From Pseudovibrio sp. Alg231-02 (lineage in GTDB: Bacteria; Pseudomonadota; Alphaproteobacteria; Rhizobiales; Stappiaceae), in NCBI RefSeq assembly GCF_900143565.1, contig NZ_FREX01000001.1:511068-575067 (forward strand): 64,000 nt of DNA, written 5' to 3'. Shown piece by piece: positions 42,900 to 51,542 of the stretch (the stretch's first letter is position 1; every line of letters starts with the position of its first letter). The notes under the pieces are model-generated. The model saw nothing but the letters and a program-made list of their open reading frames with translations. It searched no databases and was not told the DNA's origin. A program made the translations under genes and the position numbers.

Positions 42900-43334
42900 T
42901 TAAAAGATCGAAGCGACAGCTCCAATCACATTAAAAAAGCTGCTGGGGTAGGCCAGCAGCTCGATGGTGTATTCATTTTGCCCTGGCGTACCGATCCGGT
43001 CATGAAGGCTTTGAGCTTCTTCAACCCCTTGGATGGTGTGAGATCCAAATACCCGCCCACCAATAGAAACCAACATCAACGGCACGCCCTGCCTGGCAGC
43101 AAGGCGCACACCGTCAAGCGTTGTTTGCCCGCCGAATTCTTGCGGAAACAGGACTCCATTGATGCGGACGGTTTCAGAGCCGGGGCCCGTCCATTGCTGG
43201 GCATGCATACGCCCGGCAGTTTCCTGCGTGGCCCACCGGGTTTCCAGTGTCCGTTCCAGCTCGGTATAGCCAAAGCCGTGCGCATGAAACAAAAACGGCC
43301 CCAGCGCCATGGGAATTGGTCCAGCCATAGCCAC
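42900..43334 (-). CDS. U: Tail protein U (P2 gpU-like)
   Basis: A 144-aa tail protein. MALGPFLFHAHGFGYTELER is the gpU opening, and WATQETAGRMHAQQWTGPGS, then INGVLFPQEFGG, follow. Known from P2 as essential for tail completion. It lies directly downstream of the tape measure gene. Confidence 0.9.
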   Translation of the reverse strand: MAMAGPIPMALGPFLFHAHGFGYTELERTLETRWATQETAGRMHAQQWTGPGSETVRINGVLFPQEFGGQTTLDGVRLAARQGVPLMLVSIGGRVFGSHTIQGVEEAQSLHDRIGTPGQNEYTIELLAYPSSFFNVIGAVASIF

Positions 43335-43351
43335 TCCATAAGTTTGTAAGA

Positions 43352-46300
43352 TTACATGCCGCCATCAGAATGATACTGGCGGATAGCTTTAACGCTCTCT
43401 CGCCCTACATCCTTGCCCAGTGAGCGCGCGTCTTTTCCACTTCCACCAGACACATGTACATGAAGCTCACCCACAAGCGGTGCACTACGAGCTGTACTGC
43501 CGGCCCCTTGCTGCTGAGTAGTTGGCGGAGTGAACAAGGCAGCTTGAGCAGGCGGTTGCGGTAAAGACAAACCAATGGGCATTGCAATCACAGCAGATGC
43601 CGCAAGTGCTCTGATTTGCTTCAGTTGGTTGTTGTTGGAGACATACTGGCCCTTCTCGGTCCAGATGTATTCCGGTCCGTTTTCTCCAACGAGCGCCGGA
43701 CCACGGCCTGTGACACCACCTCTTGCAAAAGCCGGCAATGGCTTTGCTCTGGGGGCGTTCGCTGGCACCATCACAGCTTTAATCTGGTCTGCCTTTTGTT
43801 GCAGCGCCTGAGCGATCTGCGACGTTTGCAGTTCCTTTTCAAGCTTGGCAATTGTTTGCGTCAGCTGCTCTCGCATACGGTTCAGGGTCATAAGCTGGGA
43901 AGCCTCCCGAGGCGTCCCTTTCACCTTGGCAATCTTGTCATCAACGAACGCCAGCTTTTCCTTCGCTGTTGCCAGATCGCCGGAAAACGCTTTGGATTGT
44001 TCAAACTTCTCCCGTGCCACCTGCCTTTTTGGCAGGACATCGGGATTGTTCACTATGCCGGCTTTAAAGACCCAATCCGGTAAGACACCTTCAATCCAAC
44101 TGTTCAGCGCCTTTCCATTTTGAGCGCCGTCTTCTAACTGTTGGAGATAATGAGCCTGTCTTTCTTCATCCGTTTTGCCCAGCAGGTGTAATTCAGTACT
44201 TAGAGCATCCCAAACAATCCCGGCAGAACCAGCAAGCGCGAGGGACTTTCCAGCCCTTCCTCCTATTTTTGATTTGCTCTTTGTTTTGGCTTTGTCTTGC
44301 TTGTGATCACCACCCAGCACACTATCTGCGGCTTCACCCAGTATCAGTTCACCCAGCAAACCAGATCCACGGCGTCCTCTGAGCTTACTGGTTGCCATCT
44401 TCAGGCCAAGGGCTGCAACTGTTGCCGTTGCAACAAGAGTGGTCAGAGCTCCACCAACTGCAATCAACCCGGCCACAACAGCTGCAATGGTGCCTGCAAG
44501 TTTGGCCTGATCCGGATTTTCTCTCACCCAGTCACGCAATGGGGCGAGGAACTCTCGGATACTCTTGGAGACCGCCCGAACAACCGGTAGCATGGTTTCA
44601 CCAAATTCCGCTTTCAGCGCATACATCTCATTGGAAAGCAGTTGCAGTTCGTTTGCCGTGGTCGCTGATTTTGAAGCGTATTCGGCTTCTGTAGAACCGC
44701 GATAGCCTGCATGGTCGTTTTTTGGATCGTACTGACCATCATTTTCAACCAGCTTATAGGTGTCTTTCAAACGCTGGATGTTTTCAGTCAGACCACCAAA
44801 AGCCTTCGCTTCCTCACCAAAAAGCTGTCTTTCAATTGCAAGGCGGCGGTACTTTTCCACCTCCCCAAGCTTTTCAACCACCTTGAGCAAGGTGCCAAAG
44901 GCATCAACCTGCATGTCCTTGGCGACCTGGACAGGATCAAGCCCGACTGCCGCAAAAGCCTCTCGCTTGTCTTTGCTCAGCGTATCTGCACCGGTCAGCG
45001 TCTTTGTAACATTCGCAAATGTGGTGGCTACAACTTCAGGGGCAAACCCACCGGCCACCATTGACGACCCTAACGCAAGCGTTTGATTTTGAGTAAAGCC
45101 TGCTTTCTTGAAACTCCCGGCCACACGCGAGAAGTAGTTAAGCAGATCAGGTGCTATCGAAGACGTTTTGTTAGAAAGGTGGTTCACCGCATCAACGTAA
45201 TCCGTCAGCCCTTCTAGATCTGTTCCCAGCGCCGTTCTGGTTTTCGCCAGCACTTCACCGGCAAGCGCTCCATCAATGTCAAAGGAAACACCCGCTTTAC
45301 CAGCAAGCGACGTGAACTGCTGCAAGTCTTCCTTGGCAATACCCGCTGAGCTGCCAGCTGCCTGCAAGGCAAACAACTCAAGCAACGGCATTGCAATTTT
45401 GGTCGACATATCAATAGTCGATTGCTTGTATTTCTTCTCTTCAGCCTCATCGGTGAAGTTTGTTTTGGCCTTCACATCGGCAAAAGCTGCTTCCACATCG
45501 ATCGCGACACCAACGGGGTTGTACATAGCCCGCAAAGCTTGCTTGCTGGCGTAAAAAGCTGCAGCACCGCCAGCTCCTACAGCCGCTGCCTTAACAGCCT
45601 TGCCTTTCATAGCCTGCTGTTTCTGGTCCCGCACCTGTGCCGCTTTCTTTTGCTGAGAGAGCTTGGCATTTTGTGCATCGATCGCTTCACTGGTGTTATC
45701 TATAGCAGCGGCCAGCTTGCGCTCTTCAGCTGTCAGGTCTTTTACGTTCATACCAGCGGAACGCATGCCGGTCTTCATATCGACAAGAGACTTGGAAGCT
45801 TTTCTGGTCTCTCTTGAGAGCTTTTCAGCTCCCTCTTCAGCTTGGCCATAGGCCCGACCAACTTTTTTCGCCTCACGCGTTGTGCTGGCAAGCTGTTTGG
45901 AAAGGGTTTTTGCTTCCTGCCCTGCTTCCTTGGTCTCTGCATTGAGCGCTGAAAGCTGCTCACTCTGCGCAGCCCGAATTGATTTTAGGCCCTGCTCTTC
46001 TGCCTTCAGTTCAGCAATAGCAGCCTTCAACCCATCAATAGGTTCCTTAGCTTTTCGCGCCGCTCGCATTTGCTCTTCAAGAGCTTTGCGCGCTGCCTGA
46101 TTGCTCGCCAGTTGTTTGCTGGTTTCAGCCTGTTCAGCCTTAAAACGCTGCATACGGTCGGCAAGCAGCATCACCCGATCACTTGCTGCCTCATAAGATC
46201 CGGCCAGCAATTTGGCCTGATTGTTCAGTCCTGCCAGCTGCTCGCGCCGACCGGAGAGCGTGTCATAAGCTGCTTTGGTTTTATTCTTCAGGCTGTCCAG

Positions 46301-46483
46301 CTGGCCTTCCAGTTTCCTGAAGTCCCCGAGCTGGTTCATTTTGCTGTTGAGGGTTTTCACCTCACGCACCCATGGCTCGGCAAACTTCTTTGCGGCCTGC
46401 GCACTTGCACCCGTGGTCTTTTGAAACTCACGGGTCATGTTGGAGACCACGCGCAAGTTCAGTTGAGTTTCAATCTTGCGCAT
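43352..46483 (-). CDS. T: Tail tape measure protein (P2 gpT-like)
   Basis: 1043 aa; it sets tail length. Residues 1-270 form long coiled coils rich in Gln, Lys and Ala. The TP901-type core domain follows (about 290-640), with AGSSAGIAKEDLQQFTSLAG and VAGSFKKAGFTQNQTLALGS. Hydrophobic segments occur at about 305-320 and 665-700 (LAGTIAAVVAGLIAVGGALT), then a Gly/Pro/Gln-rich tail (LSLPQPPAQAALFTPPTTQQ). The product is the longest in the window, so tail length would be roughly 150 nm by the usual rule (inference). Confidence 0.92.
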   Translation of the reverse strand: MRKIETQLNLRVVSNMTREFQKTTGASAQAAKKFAEPWVREVKTLNSKMNQLGDFRKLEGQLDSLKNKTKAAYDTLSGRREQLAGLNNQAKLLAGSYEAASDRVMLLADRMQRFKAEQAETSKQLASNQAARKALEEQMRAARKAKEPIDGLKAAIAELKAEEQGLKSIRAAQSEQLSALNAETKEAGQEAKTLSKQLASTTREAKKVGRAYGQAEEGAEKLSRETRKASKSLVDMKTGMRSAGMNVKDLTAEERKLAAAIDNTSEAIDAQNAKLSQQKKAAQVRDQKQQAMKGKAVKAAAVGAGGAAAFYASKQALRAMYNPVGVAIDVEAAFADVKAKTNFTDEAEEKKYKQSTIDMSTKIAMPLLELFALQAAGSSAGIAKEDLQQFTSLAGKAGVSFDIDGALAGEVLAKTRTALGTDLEGLTDYVDAVNHLSNKTSSIAPDLLNYFSRVAGSFKKAGFTQNQTLALGSSMVAGGFAPEVVATTFANVTKTLTGADTLSKDKREAFAAVGLDPVQVAKDMQVDAFGTLLKVVEKLGEVEKYRRLAIERQLFGEEAKAFGGLTENIQRLKDTYKLVENDGQYDPKNDHAGYRGSTEAEYASKSATTANELQLLSNEMYALKAEFGETMLPVVRAVSKSIREFLAPLRDWVRENPDQAKLAGTIAAVVAGLIAVGGALTTLVATATVAALGLKMATSKLRGRRGSGLLGELILGEAADSVLGGDHKQDKAKTKSKSKIGGRAGKSLALAGSAGIVWDALSTELHLLGKTDEERQAHYLQQLEDGAQNGKALNSWIEGVLPDWVFKAGIVNNPDVLPKRQVAREKFEQSKAFSGDLATAKEKLAFVDDKIAKVKGTPREASQLMTLNRMREQLTQTIAKLEKELQTSQIAQALQQKADQIKAVMVPANAPRAKPLPAFARGGVTGRGPALVGENGPEYIWTEKGQYVSNNNQLKQIRALAASAVIAMPIGLSLPQPPAQAALFTPPTTQQQGAGSTARSAPLVGELHVHVSGGSGKDARSLGKDVGRESVKAIRQYHSDGGM

Positions 46484-46505
46484 AGCGTGCTCCAGTTTGC
46501 TTTAA

Positions 46506-46960
46506 TTATCGCCGGGAAGTCTCAAAAGCTTCCCGCTTGATCCTCTGGGCTTCATAAAAATAGTCGGTGGCTTTATGCGGTGACAGTTGTTCCACGTGAC
46601 TGAGCGGCGTGGACAGGTGAGCGGCAATCTCTGCCGCCACCTGTAGCCAGCTTAAGGTTGTTCCGTCACCGCTTCCGCATTTGGGTCTTCGCCCTCACCC
46701 GGTCGCTTATCAGGAGGAAGAAACAGCGGAACCGTTTGCATGTCGCACGCGTTGTAATCATAAAGCTTCAGGCGCTTGATGACAGGCAGGCTCACCCCGG
46801 CAGTCGCAGCCAGCAACACAGCGTTGCTCTCCAGCGTATCTGCCTCAAACTTTTGAGCTGCAATCATGTCCGCAACCGTTGGCTCGCGAAACACAAGCTC
46901 GTTATAGGTCCGCCCGTCATGCTCGACAGGCGATTGCAGTTTTACAGTGATCTGATCCAT
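46506..46960 (-). CDS. Tail assembly chaperone E-E' fusion by programmed -1 frameshift
   Basis: The zero-frame E gene (46652-46960) carries C CCA AAT near its end (46679-46685), a canonical X XXY YYZ slippery heptamer. The -1 frame from there reads through the E stop and gives about 50 more residues (TLSWLQVAAEIAAHLSTPLS, then HVEQLSPHKATDYFYEAQRI), ending at 46506. The fusion would be about 151 aa. P2 gpE/E+E' and lambda gpG/GT use the same device just upstream of the tape measure gene, as here. Confidence 0.8.
46652..46960 (-). CDS. E: Tail assembly protein E (P2 gpE-like)
   Basis: 102 aa. It begins MDQITVKLQSPVEHDGRTYN and continues with ELVFREPTVADMIAAQKF, the phage tail assembly chaperone pattern (gp41/gpE family). 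It lies between the tube and tape measure genes. The last 10 residues after the slippery site are replaced in the frameshifted product. Confidence 0.87.
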   Translation of the reverse strand: MDQITVKLQSPVEHDGRTYNELVFREPTVADMIAAQKFEADTLESNAVLLAATAGVSLPVIKRLKLYDYNACDMQTVPLFLPPDKRPGEGEDPNAEAVTEQP

Positions 46961-46969
46961 GTCGGTCTC

Positions 46970-47476
46970 TTAAAGCTGGAGTGCACTGCGGATGCTGTCA
47001 TATTGCGACACACCGCCAATCTTCACGTCGAAATCATCCATCTCAATAATCTGGGCACCGTCGATTTCCAGTTTCATTGAGTGGACCGAGACCTGATAAT
47101 CCGTCTCTGATTTATCACCTGGCTTCCAGCCTCCGGCATCGACTTCACGCAGGAAGCCGCGCATGTAACAGGTGGCGCTATGAGTGGTGCCGTCCTCATC
47201 AGCAAACGCCCCGGTGGCGAGAAAATCCTTTTCAACACCAGCTGCCAGCCCGAAGAGCTTCAAAGTCTCAGGGTCAAAGGCTGTCATTTTGAAGCTCATT
47301 TCCAGCTTCTCATAGCCAAGGACCACATCGCGCTCTTTGATCATGCCGGCATTGCGCATGCTCTCAGTTTTCACCGTGAGCTTGGGAATGGTGATTTCAC
47401 TTGCGTTGCCCACTTTGGAATCGCGATCCACGAAAATGGTGCAGTTGCGCAAGATGTATTGCGGTGTCTCTTTCAT
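46970..47476 (-). CDS. FII: Major tail tube protein (P2 FII-like)
   Basis: 168 aa, the usual length. IFVDRDSKVGNASEITIPKL opens the chain, and GMIKERDVVLGYEKLEMSFK and SVHSMKLEIDGAQIIEMDDF are family blocks. It forms the inner tube of the contractile tail. It follows the sheath gene by nine bases. Confidence 0.92.
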   Translation of the reverse strand: MKETPQYILRNCTIFVDRDSKVGNASEITIPKLTVKTESMRNAGMIKERDVVLGYEKLEMSFKMTAFDPETLKLFGLAAGVEKDFLATGAFADEDGTTHSATCYMRGFLREVDAGGWKPGDKSETDYQVSVHSMKLEIDGAQIIEMDDFDVKIGGVSQYDSIRSALQL

Positions 47477-47485
47477 GGGGGTTCC

Positions 47486-48886
47486 TTAAACGGAGGTGGT
47501 CAGAACACCGTTCAACAGCTCGGTGTAATAGGTGATGTTGCGGTGAGCGATGAAGCGGATATCTTCCATGGGAGCTGGCGGCTCAAAATCCACGGCCAGC
47601 GTGATCTTGCCGCCTGCCATGGCTTCATTGGTGTTGCGCTCCATGTCCAGCCAGACCTTACCGCCCAGGATCGCACCTTCAGCCTTCAGCTTGGCCATGA
47701 AGGCATTCCCGCTCTCAACCATGAACCGCAGGTTGGCTTTTGAGAACGGCTTGTCGACAAACTCTATGTAAGCGCTGCGGATAGCATCATTGATGAAATC
47801 AGCGGTCCGCCGCACAGCCATAAACCGCCAAAGATCATCCCCGCCAGAAAGCCGGTTGCCCCATGTCTTAAAGCCGTCTCCATGATTGATGATGGTGGCA
47901 ATGCCGCGCTCATTGAGATAGTCGGTCTGGGGGCCATACGCGATCGGGCGGGACACCGCCGTAACACCGTTGATTGTTTTGTTGGAGAGCGACCACCAGA
48001 ATCCGTGCGTGCGATCCGTTTTTGCCTGCACACCGCAAAAATACGGCGCTGATGGCTTAAACCGGTTGGCATTGAGATCCGTGTCCCAGTCGCCAACCTT
48101 TGGATCAACAATAAAGATACGCGGGTGGGCATTTACTTCCTTAAAGTTCACCGCGTCCTGATCCGTGCTATCAGGTCCATCAACTATGCCGATAGCCTCA
48201 AGCTCACCCAGAACACCGCCAAGCTCGGCAATCACCGGATCGCCAACCGCGCCAATATTGACAGTCGCAGTTGCCCCGTTGCCATCCCCGTTCAAGGTGG
48301 CTGTGGCATTGGTGTAACCGGAACCGGCCTTGGTAATCACCAGTTCCGTGACTGCCCCTTCCAAGACCATTGCAATTGCCTCAGCCCCGGTGCCATCACC
48401 TGCAATTGTAACGGTTGTAGCATCGGTATAACCGGCACCACCACTTGTCACATTGATGGATTGCAGGCCTTTATCTTCAAAGCTGCCAGTAAAGCCAGGA
48501 ATGGCAATCAGGCGCGGTGTCAGGCCATGAGCCGACTGGCATTTTTTGAGCGCGTGGATACCTGTAAGCGCGGAAGCTTCACCGATCACGTTGGAAAGCG
48601 TTGCAGCAGCATCTGCCCCTTCTGCAACACGGATCACAAACACGTAGGTTCCCACCTGTTTAAACACCGCATCAACGCCATCGCGTAGATTTCCGTCCCC
48701 GAGCAATGCCGCCTTGCTCTGGTCCCCTAAAAGCAACACCGGCTCATTCAAAGGGAAGGCTTCAGCATCGGCACCTTCAGCAGTGCCAATCAATGCGATG
48801 GTAGAGGTCTGGGCAATCTCGATAAGAATGGGATTTTCAGCAGATTCAAAGACCCGCACCCCATGGTGAAAGCTGACATCAGCCAT
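47486..48886 (-). CDS. FI: Tail sheath protein (P2 FI-like) with an inserted repeat domain
   Basis: 466 aa, against about 390 in P2. The N-terminal part (HHGVRVFESAENPILIEIAQ), RLIAIPGFTG and AIGIVDGPDS, and the C-terminal FVDKPFSKANLRFMVESGNA, are normal for FI. Between residues 143 and 213 lies an extra block of two similar beta repeats (GGAGYTDATTVTIAGDGTGA and AGSGYTNATATLNGDGNGAT). Such GxGYT repeats occur in surface-exposed phage modules. The sheath contracts to drive the tube through the envelope. Confidence 0.92.
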   Translation of the reverse strand: MADVSFHHGVRVFESAENPILIEIAQTSTIALIGTAEGADAEAFPLNEPVLLLGDQSKAALLGDGNLRDGVDAVFKQVGTYVFVIRVAEGADAAATLSNVIGEASALTGIHALKKCQSAHGLTPRLIAIPGFTGSFEDKGLQSINVTSGGAGYTDATTVTIAGDGTGAEAIAMVLEGAVTELVITKAGSGYTNATATLNGDGNGATATVNIGAVGDPVIAELGGVLGELEAIGIVDGPDSTDQDAVNFKEVNAHPRIFIVDPKVGDWDTDLNANRFKPSAPYFCGVQAKTDRTHGFWWSLSNKTINGVTAVSRPIAYGPQTDYLNERGIATIINHGDGFKTWGNRLSGGDDLWRFMAVRRTADFINDAIRSAYIEFVDKPFSKANLRFMVESGNAFMAKLKAEGAILGGKVWLDMERNTNEAMAGGKITLAVDFEPPAPMEDIRFIAHRNITYYTELLNGVLTTSV

Positions 48887-48956
48887 TCAATTCTCCATAA
48901 AAAAACCGGCCACACAGGACCGGATACGGATGAAACTCAAAAGGAAGGGAAGCGGC

Positions 48957-49361
48957 TTAAAACTGCTCTGTCAGTGCAACCACTTCAGGCGGGCACTCCG
49001 GCCAGCTGGCATCCTGTGTGAAATCCGTGGCTGGGTCTTCAGCAAGCTCCGGGCATTTGGAGCGCATAGCACCCACCCAATCCAGTGCAGCCTTTGTGCT
49101 GGTCAAAAGCGTAGCCTCATCAGCGCTTCGGTCAGCAACGACTTTGCCAGCAATGGCAGCAGCAGCCGTTGCCATGTTCATCTGGGTCTCAGCGCTGGCG
49201 CGGGCATAAATGCGCTTACGGCATTCCGCTTTGATGGTTGTGAGACGAGCGCCTTTTTGGGCTTCATCAATAGTAGCCTGGGGCACGCCAGCAGCAAGGG
49301 CGTCTTCGGCAGTGAAATTCCGGTAGCTTCGACCGTTAAATGTGATGTCAAAGGCATCCAT
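48957..49361 (-). CDS. Tail fibre assembly-like / phage tail protein, 134 aa
   Basis: The central AECRKRIYARASAETQMNMA is a pattern common in tail-fibre assembly chaperones and DUF4376-like tail proteins, with ALDWVGAMRS afterwards. It lies directly after the fibre gene, where a fibre chaperone is expected. The ribosome site AGGAGG precedes the ATG. Confidence 0.65.
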   Translation of the reverse strand: MDAFDITFNGRSYRNFTAEDALAAGVPQATIDEAQKGARLTTIKAECRKRIYARASAETQMNMATAAAAIAGKVVADRSADEATLLTSTKAALDWVGAMRSKCPELAEDPATDFTQDASWPECPPEVVALTEQF

Positions 49362-49381
49362 GGATAAACCCTCCTAACGCC

Positions 49382-50125
49382 TTAGAGCGTTGCCAGATTA
49401 GTGATGAGTTGTGTGGTGTTTGACGGGTCCGCAGCATCGGCGCCATCCACGTATTGGCCCGACATGTTCCCGTTCACATCGACGATGTTATTACCCAGAA
49501 AAACCAGACCCGTATGGGTTGCACACGCTAACCAACCAAAGCCATTTTCATTGGGAAAAATCAGCTCGGCATCAGAGATGGCAAAATGAGAAAGCGTTTG
49601 AACATATCCAGAAAAATTGCCCAGAATTGAACGATAGCGATGATAACCGGGCAGGTCACCGGTGTAGATTGGAAATTCAATATTGACGAAGCGGAGCATG
49701 AACCCTGCATTCAAACCAAACGTATTCCAGCCAGACAGATAGGCAGACCCATCTTTCTCGAAGACAGAGGCTTTGAGTTTAGCCTTTCCGCTTGGCGCCC
49801 TGTGGCCGTAGATCTGAATGCTCTTGTTTTGAAGAGAATAGCGCTCTGGTGGTAAAGTGATGTCTGAGAGCAGGTAGATGTCAGCGCTGCCATTGATTGG
49901 AGCTCGCTCAATGGCCCCTTGCAGGGTAAGCAAAGGCTCCTCAACGGTGCCAAGGTTGCTATTGTCACCATTGAACGCATCCACATAAAGTATTTTATGT
50001 GTTTCAGGAAACGCAGCTACAGCGGCCTGAACCTTATGATCAATCTCAGTTTCTTTTGCTTCAAACGTATCAATCAGCTCTGTCGCCTTGCCAACCAGCT
50101 TGGTGATTTCACCCGTCAAACTCAT
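49382..50125 (-). CDS. Tail fibre/spike protein with predicted beta-helix
   Basis: 247 aa. A helical N-terminus (residues 1-40) is followed by VDAFNGDNSNLGTVEEPLLT and LQGAIERAPINGSADIYLLS, the DG-x-DxNxGTxxxPxxTLQxAI start of pectate-lyase-like beta helices found in tail spikes. The C-terminal part is receptor-binding-like and unmatched. Its stop overlaps nothing; its start overlaps the previous fibre gene's stop by four bases. It is the most likely host-range determinant. Confidence 0.7.
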   Translation of the reverse strand: MSLTGEITKLVGKATELIDTFEAKETEIDHKVQAAVAAFPETHKILYVDAFNGDNSNLGTVEEPLLTLQGAIERAPINGSADIYLLSDITLPPERYSLQNKSIQIYGHRAPSGKAKLKASVFEKDGSAYLSGWNTFGLNAGFMLRFVNIEFPIYTGDLPGYHRYRSILGNFSGYVQTLSHFAISDAELIFPNENGFGWLACATHTGLVFLGNNIVDVNGNMSGQYVDGADAADPSNTTQLITNLATL

Positions 50126-50808
50126 TGCAGGATCTCCTTTGTCTTAAAGATGTTTTGGGCATTGGTAAGTGCTAGTGCCCCGGTGTTGGTAATGAGGGGG
50201 AGCAGGTCATTAATCTGCTGTTGCTGATGCTCAATGACCTGCTGTAGTTGGTTGGTATTTGCGGTGAGTGCGAGAGTTGCGGATCGTTGTTTTTCCAGCT
50301 CAACCACCCGTGTCGAAAGCTTGAGATTACGCAACTGTTCGCCAATCAAAGCCGCGCCAAGTTGGGCGAACTCTTCACCAAAGAAGAGTTGCAGATCCAC
50401 ATCACCCGTTACTTGAATGACACCCTGAGGAAGCGCAGCAAGCGCCAGTACAAAAGAAAACGCAATCGGCACGCCTGGAGTGTATTGAGCTAATGGCGTG
50501 TCAGGATCGGACCAGACAGCAAGCAAGGTGCCGTCCTCTAACATCACGCCCAGCTCTGCCAGAGTGAACCCGGTATCTCCGTCAATCTTAGCCGTGATCT
50601 CCATCTGGAAATCATCCAGATAACGAGATCCAACAATCTCAACACGGGCCTTTTCTGATTTCAGACTGTTTTCATTACCCGTTGGAGTGTAGCGCGAGGC
50701 ACCAAACGCCAGGTGTGTGATCCTGGCATGAAGGCCAGCGTCTGAGGCATCAAAGATGGATCGCATGCCAGCGCGCGTAAGTGTTGGATTGATCGCCTTA
50801 AGGCTCAT
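50122..50808 (-). CDS. Tail fibre protein, DUF3751-type N-terminus
   Basis: 228 aa. MSLKAINPTLTRAGMRSIFD and ITHLAFGASRYTPTGNENSL are the DUF3751/P2 gpH N-terminal pattern that joins the fibre to the baseplate; FTLAELGVMLEDGTLLAVWS continues it. The C-terminus (about 165-228) is a coiled-coil with QLQQVIEHQQQQINDLLPLI. I chose ATG 50808, immediately overlapping the gpI stop. The short length suggests a split fibre that works with the next gene. Confidence 0.8.
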   Translation of the reverse strand: MSLKAINPTLTRAGMRSIFDASDAGLHARITHLAFGASRYTPTGNENSLKSEKARVEIVGSRYLDDFQMEITAKIDGDTGFTLAELGVMLEDGTLLAVWSDPDTPLAQYTPGVPIAFSFVLALAALPQGVIQVTGDVDLQLFFGEEFAQLGAALIGEQLRNLKLSTRVVELEKQRSATLALTANTNQLQQVIEHQQQQINDLLPLITNTGALALTNAQNIFKTKEILQ

Positions 50809-51542
50809 GTCAAAAGCTCTCCATGAAGTGAAAGAAAGGAATGCCCGCGACCAGTTGCGGCACAACCAAGAACGGCCCCCATTTGCGGGAGAACCGGCTC
50901 AACTGTTTGCGCCAGGAAGGCAACACCACGCGCCATTGTGCCTGCGCTCAACGTAGCTCCACTTTCGGGCAAAACCGTTGCGCCTATGGGCTGTGTGAAG
51001 GCGTTGGAACGGCCTGCAAGGCCAATGCTGAGCGATGTCTCAAATTGCGCCCCAATCTGGAAGCTGAAACCGCGTGACTTTGGCTTAGTTGCTGAGATTG
51101 TGCTCAGGATGTTTTCTTGCAACCTGGCATCCAGAACCGGCCCATCAGCAAAGATTTGCTCATTGGCATAAGCTGTAATCTCAAACGTACCAGGAACGCC
51201 GGAACCGCCCACTTGCCACCATTCCAGCAAGTGCGCTGCCACCCCAAGAGCTGTGAGAGCAGTCTTAACTGAGTATGGAGTGCCTTTGTATTTGTGCACC
51301 TCTTTCGAGACAGCCAGCACACGGCGTTTGACTTGCTCAGGCCATTCCCGGTCCCACACATCAACGGAAAGCTCCCAGCCCAGATGGTCAAGCAGGCTTG
51401 CAGGTGCTTTCAAAGGGTCCAGACAATCGCGAATAACCTCAGCTGGAAGACCAGACATACGGTCTTCAACAAGGTCCATTGCCACAGCTATATCCGCAGA
51501 GTTCGGTGGCAGCACAGTTTGGCGGAGAACCTTATCAGACAT
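50805..51542 (-). CDS. I: Baseplate/tail protein I (P2 gpI-like)
   Basis: 245 aa. LPPNSADIAVAMDLVEDRMS, HLGWELSVDVWDREWPEQVK and VHKYKGTPYSVKTALTALGV are typical of gpI, which follows J in the baseplate cluster. The C-terminus is extended beyond gpI of P2 by about 60 residues with Ala/Gly-rich repeats (GATLSAGTMARGVAFLAQTV). Confidence 0.9.
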   Translation of the reverse strand: MSDKVLRQTVLPPNSADIAVAMDLVEDRMSGLPAEVIRDCLDPLKAPASLLDHLGWELSVDVWDREWPEQVKRRVLAVSKEVHKYKGTPYSVKTALTALGVAAHLLEWWQVGGSGVPGTFEITAYANEQIFADGPVLDARLQENILSTISATKPKSRGFSFQIGAQFETSLSIGLAGRSNAFTQPIGATVLPESGATLSAGTMARGVAFLAQTVEPVLPQMGAVLGCAATGRGHSFLSLHGELLT

